A stretch of 64,000 nt of DNA from Paenibacillus auburnensis (GCF_927798115.1 NZ_CAKMMG010000015.1:1-64000), one strand, 5' to 3'; positions 1 through 8,184 are shown, numbered from the stretch's first letter. The notes: generated by a model from the letters alone, not told the origin. Program-made: numbers and translations.

Positions 1-90
1 CTTACCCCGAAGGATAAGCTCCGCTCGACTTGCATGTATTAGGCACGCCGCCAGCGTTCGTCCTGAGCCAGGATCAAACTCTCCAAATTG
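1..90 (-). rRNA. 16S ribosomal RNA, 5' end only
   Basis: The reverse strand reads GGAGAGTTTGATCCTGGCTC and then continues into the universal 16S 5' region (ACGAACGCTGGCGGCGTGCC). The gene runs leftward out of the window, so only about the first 90 bases are present. The exact mature 5' end is estimated by comparison with Bacillus 16S, which has about six bases before GGAGAG. An rRNA operon downstream of the cwlD-salA-gerD-kbaA-pdaB group is also the arrangement in B. subtilis. Confidence 0.97.
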
Positions 91-187
91 GTATTTAGAA
101 AGAGCGATTGCTCATTTTGAAGCATCTGACGAGAATTTGCATTCTCTAATTTTGGATCTCACTTTCGTGATCTCCCACTCACTCGTT

Positions 188-207
188 GTTCAGTTTTCAA
201 AGATCAA
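188..207 (-). promoter_or_regulatory. boxA-like rRNA antitermination site
   Basis: The reverse strand carries TTGATCTTTGAAAACTGAAC about 100 bases before the 16S gene. This matches the CTTTGAAAACT boxA element found in Bacilli rRNA leaders, where the NusB/S10 complex loads to prevent premature termination. Small hairpins follow in the pre-16S spacer, for example GAGAAT/ATTCTC at 131-146. Confidence 0.7.
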
Positions 208-253
208 TGTCTCTCTTTTTAACACTTCGCCGCGTCTCAGCAGCGACCTTTAT

Positions 254-283
254 AATATATCATAGTACTTATCATTTTGGCAA
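254..283 (-). promoter_or_regulatory. rRNA operon promoter
   Basis: On the reverse strand a TTGCCA -35 (278-283) and a TATATT -10 (254-259) are separated by 18 bases, in an AT-rich stretch upstream of boxA. An overlapping TATTAT at 252-257 is an alternative -10. A vegetative sigma-A type promoter is expected here because the next gene downstream is 16S rRNA. Confidence 0.55.
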
Positions 284-346
284 GTGTTTTTTTGAAAAAA
301 GTTATTTTTCATTTTTCCTTGCCTTGCAGCTACTAATCAAACATCG

Positions 347-388
347 AAAAGGAGCGCGAGATATAATGTATCACGGACGCTCCCTTTT
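347..388 (-). terminator. Intrinsic terminator after the small unknown gene
   Basis: AAAAGGAGCG (347-356) pairs with CGCTCCCTTTT (378-388) around a 21-base loop, with one bulged base. It lies about 60 bases beyond the stop of the minus-strand gene at 452-682 and just upstream of the rRNA promoter, so it would insulate the two. The U-tract is short. Confidence 0.5.
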
Positions 389-451
389 AGTCAACCTATT
401 TGATTAAATTAATGGCCAAGCACACAAACTTGTGAGCAGCAGCTTATTATT

Positions 452-682
452 TCAATGTTTGAACTGGGATGAACGGCCGCCCCATGCATACTTAGACAAC
501 TCTTTCTGCGGAGCAAAACGCGCGTACATGCGGAATACGGTTTTATATCGGTTGGCAATGGCATGCCTGATATTCTGGTCCAAACGCTGATCACTTAAAT
601 CAAGGAGCATCTCGTCAAGCTCTTTTCGCAAAACATAGTCCAGCTCCTTGCACTCCTTCTCATTGAACAACATTCCCAACAT
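452..682 (-). CDS. Small conserved-looking protein of unknown function
   Basis: This encodes a 76-residue, highly charged, probably helical soluble protein with no signal peptide or membrane segment. The start is well supported: AAGGAGG sits eight bases before the ATG. The N-terminal half is acidic (KECKELDYVLRKELDEML) and the C-terminal half basic. I do not recognise a named family. It is the last gene before the rRNA operon and is followed by its own candidate terminator, so it looks like a monocistronic real gene rather than a chance frame. Confidence 0.75.
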   Translation of the reverse strand: MLGMLFNEKECKELDYVLRKELDEMLLDLSDQRLDQNIRHAIANRYKTVFRMYARFAPQKELSKYAWGGRSSQFKH

Positions 683-929
683 ATGCTTGGCCTCCTTCGT
701 GGTATTTTAAGATCAAAACCTAAAATGCTGCTGTTTGTGTGATAGAAGTTAGTCCATTTGGTGGGAAAAGCTGTGAATATACCTGTTACACTAAATTAAC
801 CGGAGCAAAAGAACTATAACCATAATCTCCAAAATTCCCTCATGGCCTCGCCCCTTATGCCTGCGCGTCGTGTTGTCAGGATCCCCCAAATTTGAATGGC
901 TTTAATGTTATGCTCATTTCCCTGGATTT

Positions 930-1541
930 TTATGATAAAAGAGACAACGTAATTGTACTTTCAATGATTGCTGCAATGAACAGAAGGATTACAATCCACA
1001 CCGACGCTGTAAATGTCTGCCGCATAAACCCGGACCAGTTCCGGTTCCCCTGCTCTTTTTCGCGGGATGGGCTGAATAAGCTGAGAATCACTTTACCGCC
1101 AAAGTGAAGACCAAAAGCACAAGCGATGATTATTGCCGGTATCTCGATAATTCCGTGGGGAAGCAGTCCTTTTACTATCAGCTGAAATAGATCCTGGCCC
1201 TGCATAGCTGACAAATGAATCAAGTAGCCGATCACGCCTCCGTTAATCAGTAAGAATGCAGCCGGTACGACTCCGAACAGTGCCCCCAGAAAGATAACTA
1301 CTACACTTTTGATGCTGTTGTTCGCAAATATAAACACAAAAAAGCTCCACTGCGGGTGCTCTGAATCTCTGAGATTCCCGCTGATTTCACTTAACCCCTC
1401 TAACTGCTGGGCGAGCAGCTTCTGTAGACTTCCGGTACCTATCCAGCCGAGCACTCCTCCTGCTAGGAATAGAATCAGCGCAACCAGCAAGGTTTTGCGG
1501 ATTGTCCCTAAATCTTTGGCAAATGTTGAAAATGAGAACAT
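930..1541 (-). CDS. SpoIIM-family (DUF95) membrane protein
   Basis: This 203-residue integral membrane protein has about five hydrophobic segments (roughly 15-37, 68-86, 88-110, 125-145 and 178-200). The motif LLPHGIIEIPAIIIA near residue 125 is the hallmark of the SpoIIM/DUF95 family. In the sporulation member, SpoIIM works with SpoIID and SpoIIP in septal peptidoglycan remodelling and engulfment. Spore formers can carry a second family member of less certain role, so I leave the symbol blank. GGAGG lies five bases before the ATG. The gene is divergent from pdaB with a spacer of about 100 bases. Confidence 0.85.
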   Translation of the reverse strand: MFSFSTFAKDLGTIRKTLLVALILFLAGGVLGWIGTGSLQKLLAQQLEGLSEISGNLRDSEHPQWSFFVFIFANNSIKSVVVIFLGALFGVVPAAFLLINGGVIGYLIHLSAMQGQDLFQLIVKGLLPHGIIEIPAIIIACAFGLHFGGKVILSLFSPSREKEQGNRNWSGFMRQTFTASVWIVILLFIAAIIESTITLSLLS

Positions 1542-1639
1542 AGGTTCCTCCTATAAATTATTGTCAGTCATAAGCGGTAGGTACGAGCATACATTTAGAA
1601 CAAACAAGCCATTTCGCATGGGAGAGGAGCGCTGCAAGT

Positions 1640-2446
1640 ATGAATTCTTTTTATGTATTCAGCGGCAAAAAGATAAAACGGTTCATTTATATCTTTGCCG
1701 CTGCGCTTCTTGCCGCTGGTGTTGTGTACGTCGAGAGGGGCAATATTACCGTTTTTTCGGATTCGCCGGCCCCGTCTGCGATTTACAGTGTACCAACGGA
1801 GAAGAAGCTGATCGCCTTAACCTTTGACATTAGCTGGGGTGAAAAGAGGCCTGAACCGATTCTAAAGGTGCTGGAGGACAAAAAAGTGGATAAGGCCACC
1901 TTCTTCCTCTCCTCGCCCTGGAGCAAAACGCATCCGGAAATTGTTACAAGTATTAAAGAGGCAGGATATGAAATCGGCAGCCACGGCCATAAGCATGTTA
2001 ACTACAGTACTTTGAGCAACGAGGAGATCCGTACTCAAATCTCAACAGCTCATACCGTCTTAACCGAGTTAACGGGTAAAGAACCGAATTTGATCCGCAT
2101 GCCGAATGGCGATTTTGATAAAAGAGTGCTTCAGGTTGCCAGCGATCTGGGCTACAAGGTTATCCAGTGGGATACCGACTCCCTGGACTGGAAAAACATC
2201 GGTGTAGATAATATCGTAAAGCGCGTAACCAGCAAAGCCCATCCGGGAGATATTGTTCTGCTCCATGCCAGCGATTCCTGCAAACAGACACATGAGGCAC
2301 TTCCGCTTATTATTGACAATCTCCGCAGTAAGGGCTATGAATTCGTCACGGTCTCTGAATTGATCAGCCAGAGCAGTGCCGACGGTACAGAAGTCCGGGA
2401 TTCCGCTTCACTGAATGAAGGACTGGAAGACGCCGCAGGACTATAA
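1640..2446 (+). CDS. pdaB: Sporulation polysaccharide deacetylase PdaB
   Basis: This 268-residue protein has an N-terminal signal anchor (about 14-32) followed by a NodB-type carbohydrate esterase 4 domain. The metal-site motifs appear as TFDISWG (about 60-66) and SHGHKH (about 113-118). The variant TFDISWG, instead of TFDDGP, is characteristic of PdaB. In B. subtilis PdaB is needed for spore stability and is made late in the forespore. AGGAG precedes the ATG at a normal distance. A CATACA element at 1587-1592 could belong to a sporulation promoter, but its -35 is poor. It belongs to the cwlD-salA-gerD-kbaA-pdaB group, although its orientation and the PPK2 gene next to it differ from B. subtilis. 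Confidence 0.93.
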   Translation: MNSFYVFSGKKIKRFIYIFAAALLAAGVVYVERGNITVFSDSPAPSAIYSVPTEKKLIALTFDISWGEKRPEPILKVLEDKKVDKATFFLSSPWSKTHPEIVTSIKEAGYEIGSHGHKHVNYSTLSNEEIRTQISTAHTVLTELTGKEPNLIRMPNGDFDKRVLQVASDLGYKVIQWDTDSLDWKNIGVDNIVKRVTSKAHPGDIVLLHASDSCKQTHEALPLIIDNLRSKGYEFVTVSELISQSSADGTEVRDSASLNEGLEDAAGL

Positions 2447-2491
2447 TTCCTTAAACCGTACAGTACCGCAAGTTGTCTGGCAGAACCTTTA

Positions 2492-3313
2492 TCAGTGGCG
2501 CGGGGATATGAGCTCCGAAATCTCTGGTGTGGGGGTATCCAGCTTCGGATAACTCAGGTCAAGGCTTTCCAGTGTCTTCACCACGATAGCCAAAGCCAGA
2601 TAATTGCGGTACCAACGGTGATTAGCCGGGATCCAATACCAAGGGGCTCCTTCTGTGCCTGTCTCACGAAAAACATCTTCATAAGCTTTTTGATAATCAT
2701 TCCAGTATTGCCGCTCCTGCAGATCACTGACATCAAACTTCCAATGTTTGGTCGGATCCTGAAGCCGCTCCTGAATTTTCTCGAGCTGCTTCTCCTTAGA
2801 GATATGCAAAAAGAGCTTGATAATCGTTGTCCCCTCTTCCACCAACATTTCTTCGAACTGGCGGATATAGCGGAACCGCCGCTTCATGTCATCCTTTTTC
2901 AGACTTCCATGTACACGCGGCACCAGCACATCCTCATAATGGGAGCGGTTGAAGGCAGCGATGTAGCCTTTCGGCGGAGTCTTCATATGCACTCTCCACA
3001 GGAAATCATGAGCCTCCTCCTCCAGTGAGGGCTTTTTGAAGCTCGTAACAATAAAACCCTGCGGATTAATACCAGAGAATATATGCTTTACTGTTCCGTC
3101 TTTCCCGCTTGAATCCATCCCTTGAAGAATCACGAGCAGGGAGTGCTTTTTCTGTGCGAACAGAATATCCTGCAGCTCGGCAAGGCGAATCTTGAGCTTC
3201 TCCATCTTTGCCTCGGCTTCCTCTTTGGAATTAAATTCGCCGCTTTCATCCGGATCGAGCTTGCTCAGGATTTTATCACTTGTGTCTTTTATCATATAAC
3301 GCTTAATGTTCAT
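2492..3313 (-). CDS. PPK2-family polyphosphate kinase
   Basis: This 273-residue single-domain enzyme belongs to the polyphosphate kinase 2 family, which moves phosphate between polyphosphate and nucleotides. The Walker A loop GMDSSGKDG is at 65-73 and the second conserved motif NRSHYEDV at 122-129. The remaining family blocks (IIKLFLHISKEKQ, WKFDVSDLQER, WYWIPANHRWYRN) follow in order. Sequence alone does not show whether it prefers AMP, ADP or GDP. GGAGGGG lies five bases before the ATG. It sits between pdaB and kbaA, where B. subtilis has no gene, and converges on pdaB with only about 45 bases between the stops. Confidence 0.92.
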   Translation of the reverse strand: MNIKRYMIKDTSDKILSKLDPDESGEFNSKEEAEAKMEKLKIRLAELQDILFAQKKHSLLVILQGMDSSGKDGTVKHIFSGINPQGFIVTSFKKPSLEEEAHDFLWRVHMKTPPKGYIAAFNRSHYEDVLVPRVHGSLKKDDMKRRFRYIRQFEEMLVEEGTTIIKLFLHISKEKQLEKIQERLQDPTKHWKFDVSDLQERQYWNDYQKAYEDVFRETGTEGAPWYWIPANHRWYRNYLALAIVVKTLESLDLSYPKLDTPTPEISELISPRH

Positions 3314-3466
3314 ATATGCCCCTCCTCAAAGTTTTGCTGGCCGGATTTCAGGCAGACCCGTTATGAAATCTCAGGTGCATGTTATGTAAGCTGTTCCTTA
3401 AGATTAACCTTCTTGTTTTAATTTTAATCGCTGCTGGAATGATCAGAGAAAACTTATATTTGAACA

Positions 3467-3498
3467 AAAACCCCGGCTCCTTGGAGTGTCGGGGTTTT
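3467..3498 (-). terminator. Terminator of kbaA
   Basis: AAAACCCCG and CGGGGTTTT pair around a loop of about 14 bases, immediately after the kbaA stop. On the minus strand the stem is followed by a T-run. The element is symmetrical enough to act in both directions. Confidence 0.8.
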
Positions 3499-3511
3499 AC
3501 GCTGAATTCGA

Positions 3512-4105
3512 TTATAACGGCGGCTTCGGCTTAAGAATGCGGTGCAATCTCAAAATCTGGAATGCATTGCAGGCAATCAGCGGAACGACAATAAAAACAG
3601 TCGCACTGTCAACGCCTATCTGAAGTACACCCACCGTTTCTACAATGGTGATGGCTGTCATAAAGAAAAAAGTCGGAACTGCGGCAGTTGCGTTCGTGCT
3701 CCGCACTTTGAAGTAGGACACTATAAGGGCTGTGAGCAGAATTCCAATTCCCAGGATCAGATCAGATACACCATTCCTGTCTCCCCCAACAAAGGTACGC
3801 AGAAAGACCAGTTCAAGCAATGCCAGAACAGCCAATACTAATTGTATGTACTGCCATGCTTTGCGGGGAAATACGCCGATGCCCATGTAGTTGAGGATCA
3901 GATAGGCGAAAAACCCCAGCTGCGCGTAAACGCTAACAAGCATCCCGTAACCAAGAAGAATCAGCGGGTAAATAAGCAGATCTGCTGTGCTTTTAAATTC
4001 AATTCCGCCATTTACAGCCTGTAGCATCAATCCGGCCAGAACAGCCGTGGCAGCCCCAATTAAAAGTGTGGTCCAGAACAAATGATACCATTTTCTTATA
4101 CTCAG
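3512..4105 (-). CDS. kbaA: KinB-signalling pathway activation protein KbaA
   Basis: This is a polytopic membrane protein of 197 residues with five to six hydrophobic segments. It matches KbaA of B. subtilis in length, in its opening (SIRKWYHLFWTTLLIGAA) and in its place beside gerD. KbaA is required for the KinB branch of the sporulation phosphorelay. The open frame extends upstream to 4516, but that part overlaps gerD on the other strand and is not KbaA-like. No ATG, GTG or TTG fits. The best start is CTG at 4105-4103, with GGAGG (4114-4118) eight bases upstream. A GTG four codons earlier overlaps that same Shine-Dalgarno sequence. Confidence 0.88.
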   Translation of the reverse strand: MSIRKWYHLFWTTLLIGAATAVLAGLMLQAVNGGIEFKSTADLLIYPLILLGYGMLVSVYAQLGFFAYLILNYMGIGVFPRKAWQYIQLVLAVLALLELVFLRTFVGGDRNGVSDLILGIGILLTALIVSYFKVRSTNATAAVPTFFFMTAITIVETVGVLQIGVDSATVFIVVPLIACNAFQILRLHRILKPKPPL

Positions 4106-4170
4106 CCACTCCACCTCCCCTGTGTGATTTATTTTACCAAGGTTGCCGTCAAAAAACCATTGCCCTGTAA

Positions 4171-4199
4171 CATAACCTGGGTGACCGTGCGGCATACTA
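4171..4199 (+). promoter_or_regulatory. Candidate sigma-G promoter of gerD
   Basis: CATACTA at 4193-4199 is the sigma-G -10 consensus. CATAA at 4171-4175 resembles the 3' part of its -35, with a 17-base spacer. It lies 34 bases before the gerD start. GerD is a forespore germination protein made under sigma-G in B. subtilis. The identification rests on the -10 more than the -35. Confidence 0.5.
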
Positions 4200-4232
4200 C
4201 AGTCAGGATTCCTATAAAGGAGGGCAGCGCCA

Positions 4233-4919
4233 ATGAAGTGGAGGAGTTTGTTGTCAGGGGGCTTGGCATTAAGCTTGGTTTTCGCCTTAACAGCCTGCGG
4301 AGGGGAACAGAGCAGTTCTTCCAGCCAGATGGGATATAAGGAAATGAAGACGATGGTTGTCGATATATTAAAAAGCGATGAAGGAAAAAAGGCGGTTGAA
4401 GAAGCGCTGAGCTCAAGCTCCGGCTCCGAAGGGGGCAGTGGCAGCGGTATGAGCATGAAAATGATGCCGCTCCAAACCACGGAACAGATCCGGATAGCAG
4501 TTAAAGATACAATCACTGCTCCGGAATATCAAAAAGAATTCGAAAAAATCATGACCGATCCGACATTCGCCGGTGAATTCGCAAAGGCAATCAACAGCCA
4601 GAGTAAGGAACTTCATCTTCAGCTGATCAAAGATCCCACTTATCAAAAATCCATTGAAGAAATCATGAAATCACCTGAAATGATGAAAATGTTTCTAGAC
4701 CTTACTAAGACCTCAGATTACCGTAAGCAATCTATGACCATTATGCAGGAAGCCATGCAAAACCCCTTATTCCGCATGGAAGTGCTAAGTCTGCTAAAAA
4801 CAGTTGTTCAGGATGAGCTTCAGCCTAAGGTTCAGAAAAAGGGCGGAGGTAAAGAAGGAGAATCCGGAGGCGGCAGTGACAGCTCTAAGCAGGAAGGCGA
4901 AGGCGATTCCGGATCTTAA
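4233..4919 (+). CDS. gerD: Spore germination lipoprotein GerD
   Basis: This 228-residue protein has a lipoprotein signal peptide ending in LTAC (about 19-22), giving a lipid-modified cysteine at 22. A helical central domain of about 110 residues follows (TTEQIRIAVKDTITAPEYQ onward). GerD organises the nutrient receptors into the germinosome in the inner spore membrane. The gly/ser-rich linker at about 59-73 and the gly/ser/glu-rich tail from about 203 make it longer than the B. subtilis protein (about 185 residues). AAAGGAGGG precedes the ATG. It is divergent from kbaA and convergent with salA. Confidence 0.93.
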   Translation: MKWRSLLSGGLALSLVFALTACGGEQSSSSSQMGYKEMKTMVVDILKSDEGKKAVEEALSSSSGSEGGSGSGMSMKMMPLQTTEQIRIAVKDTITAPEYQKEFEKIMTDPTFAGEFAKAINSQSKELHLQLIKDPTYQKSIEEIMKSPEMMKMFLDLTKTSDYRKQSMTIMQEAMQNPLFRMEVLSLLKTVVQDELQPKVQKKGGGKEGESGGGSDSSKQEGEGDSGS

Positions 4920-4922
4920 AAC

Positions 4923-4960
4923 AAAAGAGGCATCCCCTATGTTGGGGAATGCCTCTTTTT
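4923..4960. terminator. Bidirectional terminator between gerD and salA
   Basis: AAAAGAGGCATCCCC and GGGGAATGCCTCTTTT form an almost perfect stem with a six-base loop, with T-runs on both sides. It sits between the converging stops of gerD and salA and can serve both. Confidence 0.88.
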
Positions 4961-4981
4961 ATGCATTTTGGCTTTTTTGGA

Positions 4982-6091
4982 TTATTGTTCATACTTGGCA
5001 ATAAGCTTATCGGCAACCTCTGCAAACAGCTGTGCGGTCGGTGTTTCTGCTTTGTATACAGACGGCGAAAAGTCGGGCTCAGAGATATGATTGTCCGGTG
5101 CGCCAAGCGGTACCTGGGCAAGCAGCTCCGTATGCAGCGTCTCCGCCAGCCTTGCTCCGCCCCCGCGGCCGAAAATATAATCCTTCTTGCCACAGGAGGA
5201 GCATTCATAATAAGCCATATTCTCGATGACACCAAGCACCTCATGATCGGTCTGCAGAGCCATAGAGCCCGCTCTCGCGGCAACAAAGGCCGCTGTGGCA
5301 TGCGGGGTGGTTACAATAATCTCTTTGCTGTGCGGAAGCATCTGGTGTACATCCAGCGCCACATCGCCCGTTCCAGGAGGAAGATCCAGCAGCATGTAAT
5401 CAAGCTTCCCCCAGCCCACATCGCTAAAGAACTGGCGGAGCATTTTGCCGAGCATCGGACCTCTCCAGATTACCGGACTATTCTCACGGATGAAAAAGCC
5501 CATAGACATGACTTTGACTCCGAAACGTTCTACAGGAATTATCGTACCCTCTTCAACTATTGGTCCTTCCTCGATTCCCATCATATCCGGAATACTAAAG
5601 CCATAGATATCGGCATCGATCAGTCCGACTCTCTTACCCTTACGTGCCAGGGCCACTGCGAGGTTAACCGTCACAGTCGATTTCCCTACACCGCCTTTGC
5701 CACTGGCCACCGCAATGAAGTTTACACCGGACTTCTCATTGATCAATTCATGGCCCTCAAGACCCGCTGCGTGTCCTTTGAGCCCTTCCCCCTGTTCTGT
5801 GTCCGGCTCATCCTCAGAGCTCTCTCCGCGCAAAATAGAACGCTCATAATCGGTTGCATTGCGCAGCCGGATATGGACATTAGACACCCCGCTAGCTGTA
5901 AGCAGGTCACGCACCCTCTGCTCCAGTTCCATCCGGCTTTTCTCATCTTCCTCAAGACAGATGACGGATAACGATATTCTATCCTCTTTGACCATTATGT
6001 CGCGGATCAACTGCAAATCAATAAGGCTTTTACCGGATTCCGGGTCTGTGAGCGGCTGCAAAAGTTCCTGAATTTGTTCCTTGGTCAGCAT
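4982..6091 (-). CDS. salA: Mrp/ApbC-family P-loop ATPase SalA
   Basis: This is a 369-residue cytosolic protein. It starts with a MIP18-like (FeS assembly P) domain of about 85 residues, followed by the Mrp/NBP35 ATPase domain with the deviant Walker A GKGGVGKS at about 131-138. A CSSC pair in the C-terminal half is the usual Fe-S carrier cysteine pair of the family. In B. subtilis the protein at this position, SalA, indirectly activates aprE expression; relatives are Fe-S cluster carriers. I chose the ATG at 6091 because AGAGGTG lies six bases upstream. A GTG three codons earlier is part of that Shine-Dalgarno sequence. Confidence 0.92.
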   Translation of the reverse strand: MLTKEQIQELLQPLTDPESGKSLIDLQLIRDIMVKEDRISLSVICLEEDEKSRMELEQRVRDLLTASGVSNVHIRLRNATDYERSILRGESSEDEPDTEQGEGLKGHAAGLEGHELINEKSGVNFIAVASGKGGVGKSTVTVNLAVALARKGKRVGLIDADIYGFSIPDMMGIEEGPIVEEGTIIPVERFGVKVMSMGFFIRENSPVIWRGPMLGKMLRQFFSDVGWGKLDYMLLDLPPGTGDVALDVHQMLPHSKEIIVTTPHATAAFVAARAGSMALQTDHEVLGVIENMAYYECSSCGKKDYIFGRGGGARLAETLHTELLAQVPLGAPDNHISEPDFSPSVYKAETPTAQLFAEVADKLIAKYEQ

Positions 6092-6181
6092 GGATAGCAC
6101 CTCTGTTTCGTTCCGGACGGGTAAGGCTCCGGTTTTTTTGTCTATTATAGCATTACCCTTCTACAGATGAGTAGTCCCTGC

Positions 6182-6928
6182 TCAGGGCTGCTCCGAGGCA
6201 TACCGCAAAATCCCCCGGTAAATGCCCGTTGCTACTTTCCGCTGATACACATCGTCGCCAAGCAGGACTGACTCCTGGGGATGGGACAGGAACCCTACCT
6301 CAACCAGTGCAGCCGGCATTTTCAGCATTTTGAGCAGATACACCGTATTCACAGTTTTCGCCACACGGTCTGTATTCTCCAGAGTGCTACGCAGCTCATC
6401 CTGAACGAATCCGGCTAATGCCTTATTGCCTTCGTTATTCGGAAAGTAAAAGGTCTGTGCTCCGCTCCAGCGGTTCGAAGGCACACTGTTCATATGCACA
6501 CTGATAAAAAGGTCGGCCCCTTCCTCTTCAATACTTCTGACCCGCTGCTTCAGGTCCTCTGTCTTGCGCTTGGAATACCCTTTTGTCCCCTCCTGGGCCA
6601 GGTCATAGTCCCCCTCGCGTGTCATGACCACAATCGCTCCCGCCTGCTGCAAATAGTCACGCAGATACAGGGAAACGGAGAGATTGATATCCTTCTCGAT
6701 CAAGCCCTCCCGGCTTACCGCTCCCCCGTCAGGGCCTCCATGCCCGGCATCAATGGCGATAATTTTACCGGACAGCGGCAGGCTCCAATAGTTCAGTGTC
6801 TTGGCGGTAGGCATATCATAAGCTATTATGCCGATCATCACAGCCAGAAGCACCGCTCCCAGAATACTTTTTTTAATACTGCTCCACGCGATCCAGACCG
6901 AGACCTTATCTTCCTTTCGGCCAGACAT
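6182..6928 (-). CDS. cwlD: Spore cortex N-acetylmuramoyl-L-alanine amidase CwlD
   Basis: This 248-residue protein has one N-terminal transmembrane segment (about 20-38) and an Amidase_3 catalytic domain. Zinc-site residues are visible as DAGHGGPDGG (His63), Glu78 in LIEKD and the SVHMNS histidine; the catalytic Glu is in ALVEVGF. CwlD removes peptide side chains during muramic-delta-lactam formation in the spore cortex. A longer frame starts at 6964, but GAGGGGGT lies seven bases before the ATG at 6928, and this start fits the usual length (237 in B. subtilis). Its ribosome binding site lies in one arm of the hairpin at 6937-6982. Confidence 0.93.
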   Translation of the reverse strand: MSGRKEDKVSVWIAWSSIKKSILGAVLLAVMIGIIAYDMPTAKTLNYWSLPLSGKIIAIDAGHGGPDGGAVSREGLIEKDINLSVSLYLRDYLQQAGAIVVMTREGDYDLAQEGTKGYSKRKTEDLKQRVRSIEEEGADLFISVHMNSVPSNRWSGAQTFYFPNNEGNKALAGFVQDELRSTLENTDRVAKTVNTVYLLKMLKMPAALVEVGFLSHPQESVLLGDDVYQRKVATGIYRGILRYASEQP

Positions 6929-6936
6929 AGCAAAGA

Positions 6937-6982
6937 CCCCCTCGTCCCGATAGATTCTACTCATCTATATGGGACAAGGGGG
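6937..6982 (-). promoter_or_regulatory. Hairpin overlapping the cwlD ribosome binding site
   Basis: On the minus strand CCCCCTTGTCCC (6971-6982) pairs with GGGACGAGGGGG (6937-6948), giving 12 pairs including one G-U. After a small internal loop, five more pairs form around a nine-base loop. The 3' arm contains the GAGGGGG that serves as the cwlD Shine-Dalgarno sequence. No T-run follows, so this is either an inefficient terminator for sat or a translational block on read-through mRNA. The structure is seen; its effect is inferred. Confidence 0.65.
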
Positions 6983-7011
6983 CCAAATAGTACTGGCTCT
7001 ATAATTATTGA

Positions 7012-8184
7012 TTATCGGGAAGTGACTTCCTGGGACATGCCTTCAATCAGAATCTCCGCAACCTCAGGGCGGGTAAATTCAGGAGGCGGGCACTTACCGT
7101 CACGCAGCAGCGCACGTACCTTTGTACCCGACAGAGTCAAATGCTGATCAGCCGGATGCGGGCATGTCTTACTTGAGGCCATATTTCCGCATTTGATGCA
7201 GAAGAAGCTGTGCTCGAAAAATAATGGAGTAATCCCAAGTTCCTCAGCAGTGAAGTTGCTGAAAATCTCCTGGGCTTCATACGTACCGTAGTAGTCACCT
7301 ACACCGGCATGGTCACGGCCAACTATAAAATGGGTACAGCCGTAATTCTTACGTACCATTGCATGGAAAATCGCTTCTCTAGGACCAGCATAACGCATCG
7401 CTGCCGGAAAGACGCCCAGGAAGGTCCGGTCTCCCGGATAATAGTTTTCCAGGAGTGCCAAATAGCTCTTCATCCGCACATTGGCCGGAACGTCATCAGA
7501 TTTGGTCTCACCCACCAAAGGGTTCAAGAACAGCGCGTCTACAACTTCCATAGCACACTTCTGAATGTACTCATGGGCACGATGAACAGGATTACGCGTC
7601 TGGAAGCCTACAACGGTTCTCCAGCCTTTTTCGGCGAAGGTCTTGCGCGTCTCTGCAGGATCGAAATAGAACTCTCCGAACTTCGCCGGCTGCGGACGGT
7701 TAAGAACAGTAATTGGGCCTCCCACATAAGTCGTTGGGCGGGCCAGGAGCTTACTCACACCGGGATGCTCGGGATCCGTGGTTTTGAACACATTTTGTGC
7801 CTCAACCTGCTGGTCCACGCTGTAGATGCTCTCGATATCCAGCAAACCGTAGATGACACCGTCTTCTTCACCAACCAGCGAGACAGTGTCACCAACAGCA
7901 AGGCCGGAAGCTACTTCATCTTGGACAGCCAACGTAATCGGAATACTCCATACTGTACCATTGGATAGGCGCATACTGGTGACTACCGAATGGTAGTCTT
8001 CTTCATTGAGGAAGCCGGTAAGCGGAGAAAATGCCCCGACACCAATAAGATCCAGGTCGGATATTGTCCAAGTATTAATTGCAATGGATTTGTAGCCTGA
8101 AGCTTGCTGCAGCAATTGTTCCCGCTGCGCTCCCTCCACAATACGCTGAATCAGTGTTCCTCCGTGTGGAAGTATTGACGTCAT
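7012..8184 (-). CDS. sat: Sulfate adenylyltransferase (ATP sulfurylase)
   Basis: This 390-residue enzyme makes adenosine 5'-phosphosulfate (APS) from ATP and sulfate, the first step of sulfate assimilation. It has the N-terminal PUA-like domain followed by the catalytic domain, with QTRNPVHRAH at about 196-205 and GRDHAG at about 290-295. A C-terminal CIKCG/C pair is present, as in bacterial homologues with a metal-binding finger. It is the second gene after cysH, 57 bases downstream, and probably shares its promoter. No APS kinase gene lies beside it, which fits direct APS reduction by CysH. Confidence 0.95.
   Translation of the reverse strand: MTSILPHGGTLIQRIVEGAQREQLLQQASGYKSIAINTWTISDLDLIGVGAFSPLTGFLNEEDYHSVVTSMRLSNGTVWSIPITLAVQDEVASGLAVGDTVSLVGEEDGVIYGLLDIESIYSVDQQVEAQNVFKTTDPEHPGVSKLLARPTTYVGGPITVLNRPQPAKFGEFYFDPAETRKTFAEKGWRTVVGFQTRNPVHRAHEYIQKCAMEVVDALFLNPLVGETKSDDVPANVRMKSYLALLENYYPGDRTFLGVFPAAMRYAGPREAIFHAMVRKNYGCTHFIVGRDHAGVGDYYGTYEAQEIFSNFTAEELGITPLFFEHSFFCIKCGNMASSKTCPHPADQHLTLSGTKVRALLRDGKCPPPEFTRPEVAEILIEGMSQEVTSR

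Noticed and set aside
4106..4516. A reading frame extending kbaA upstream by 137 codons
   Set aside because: It runs antisense through the gerD start, has no KbaA-like sequence and includes the kbaA ribosome binding site.
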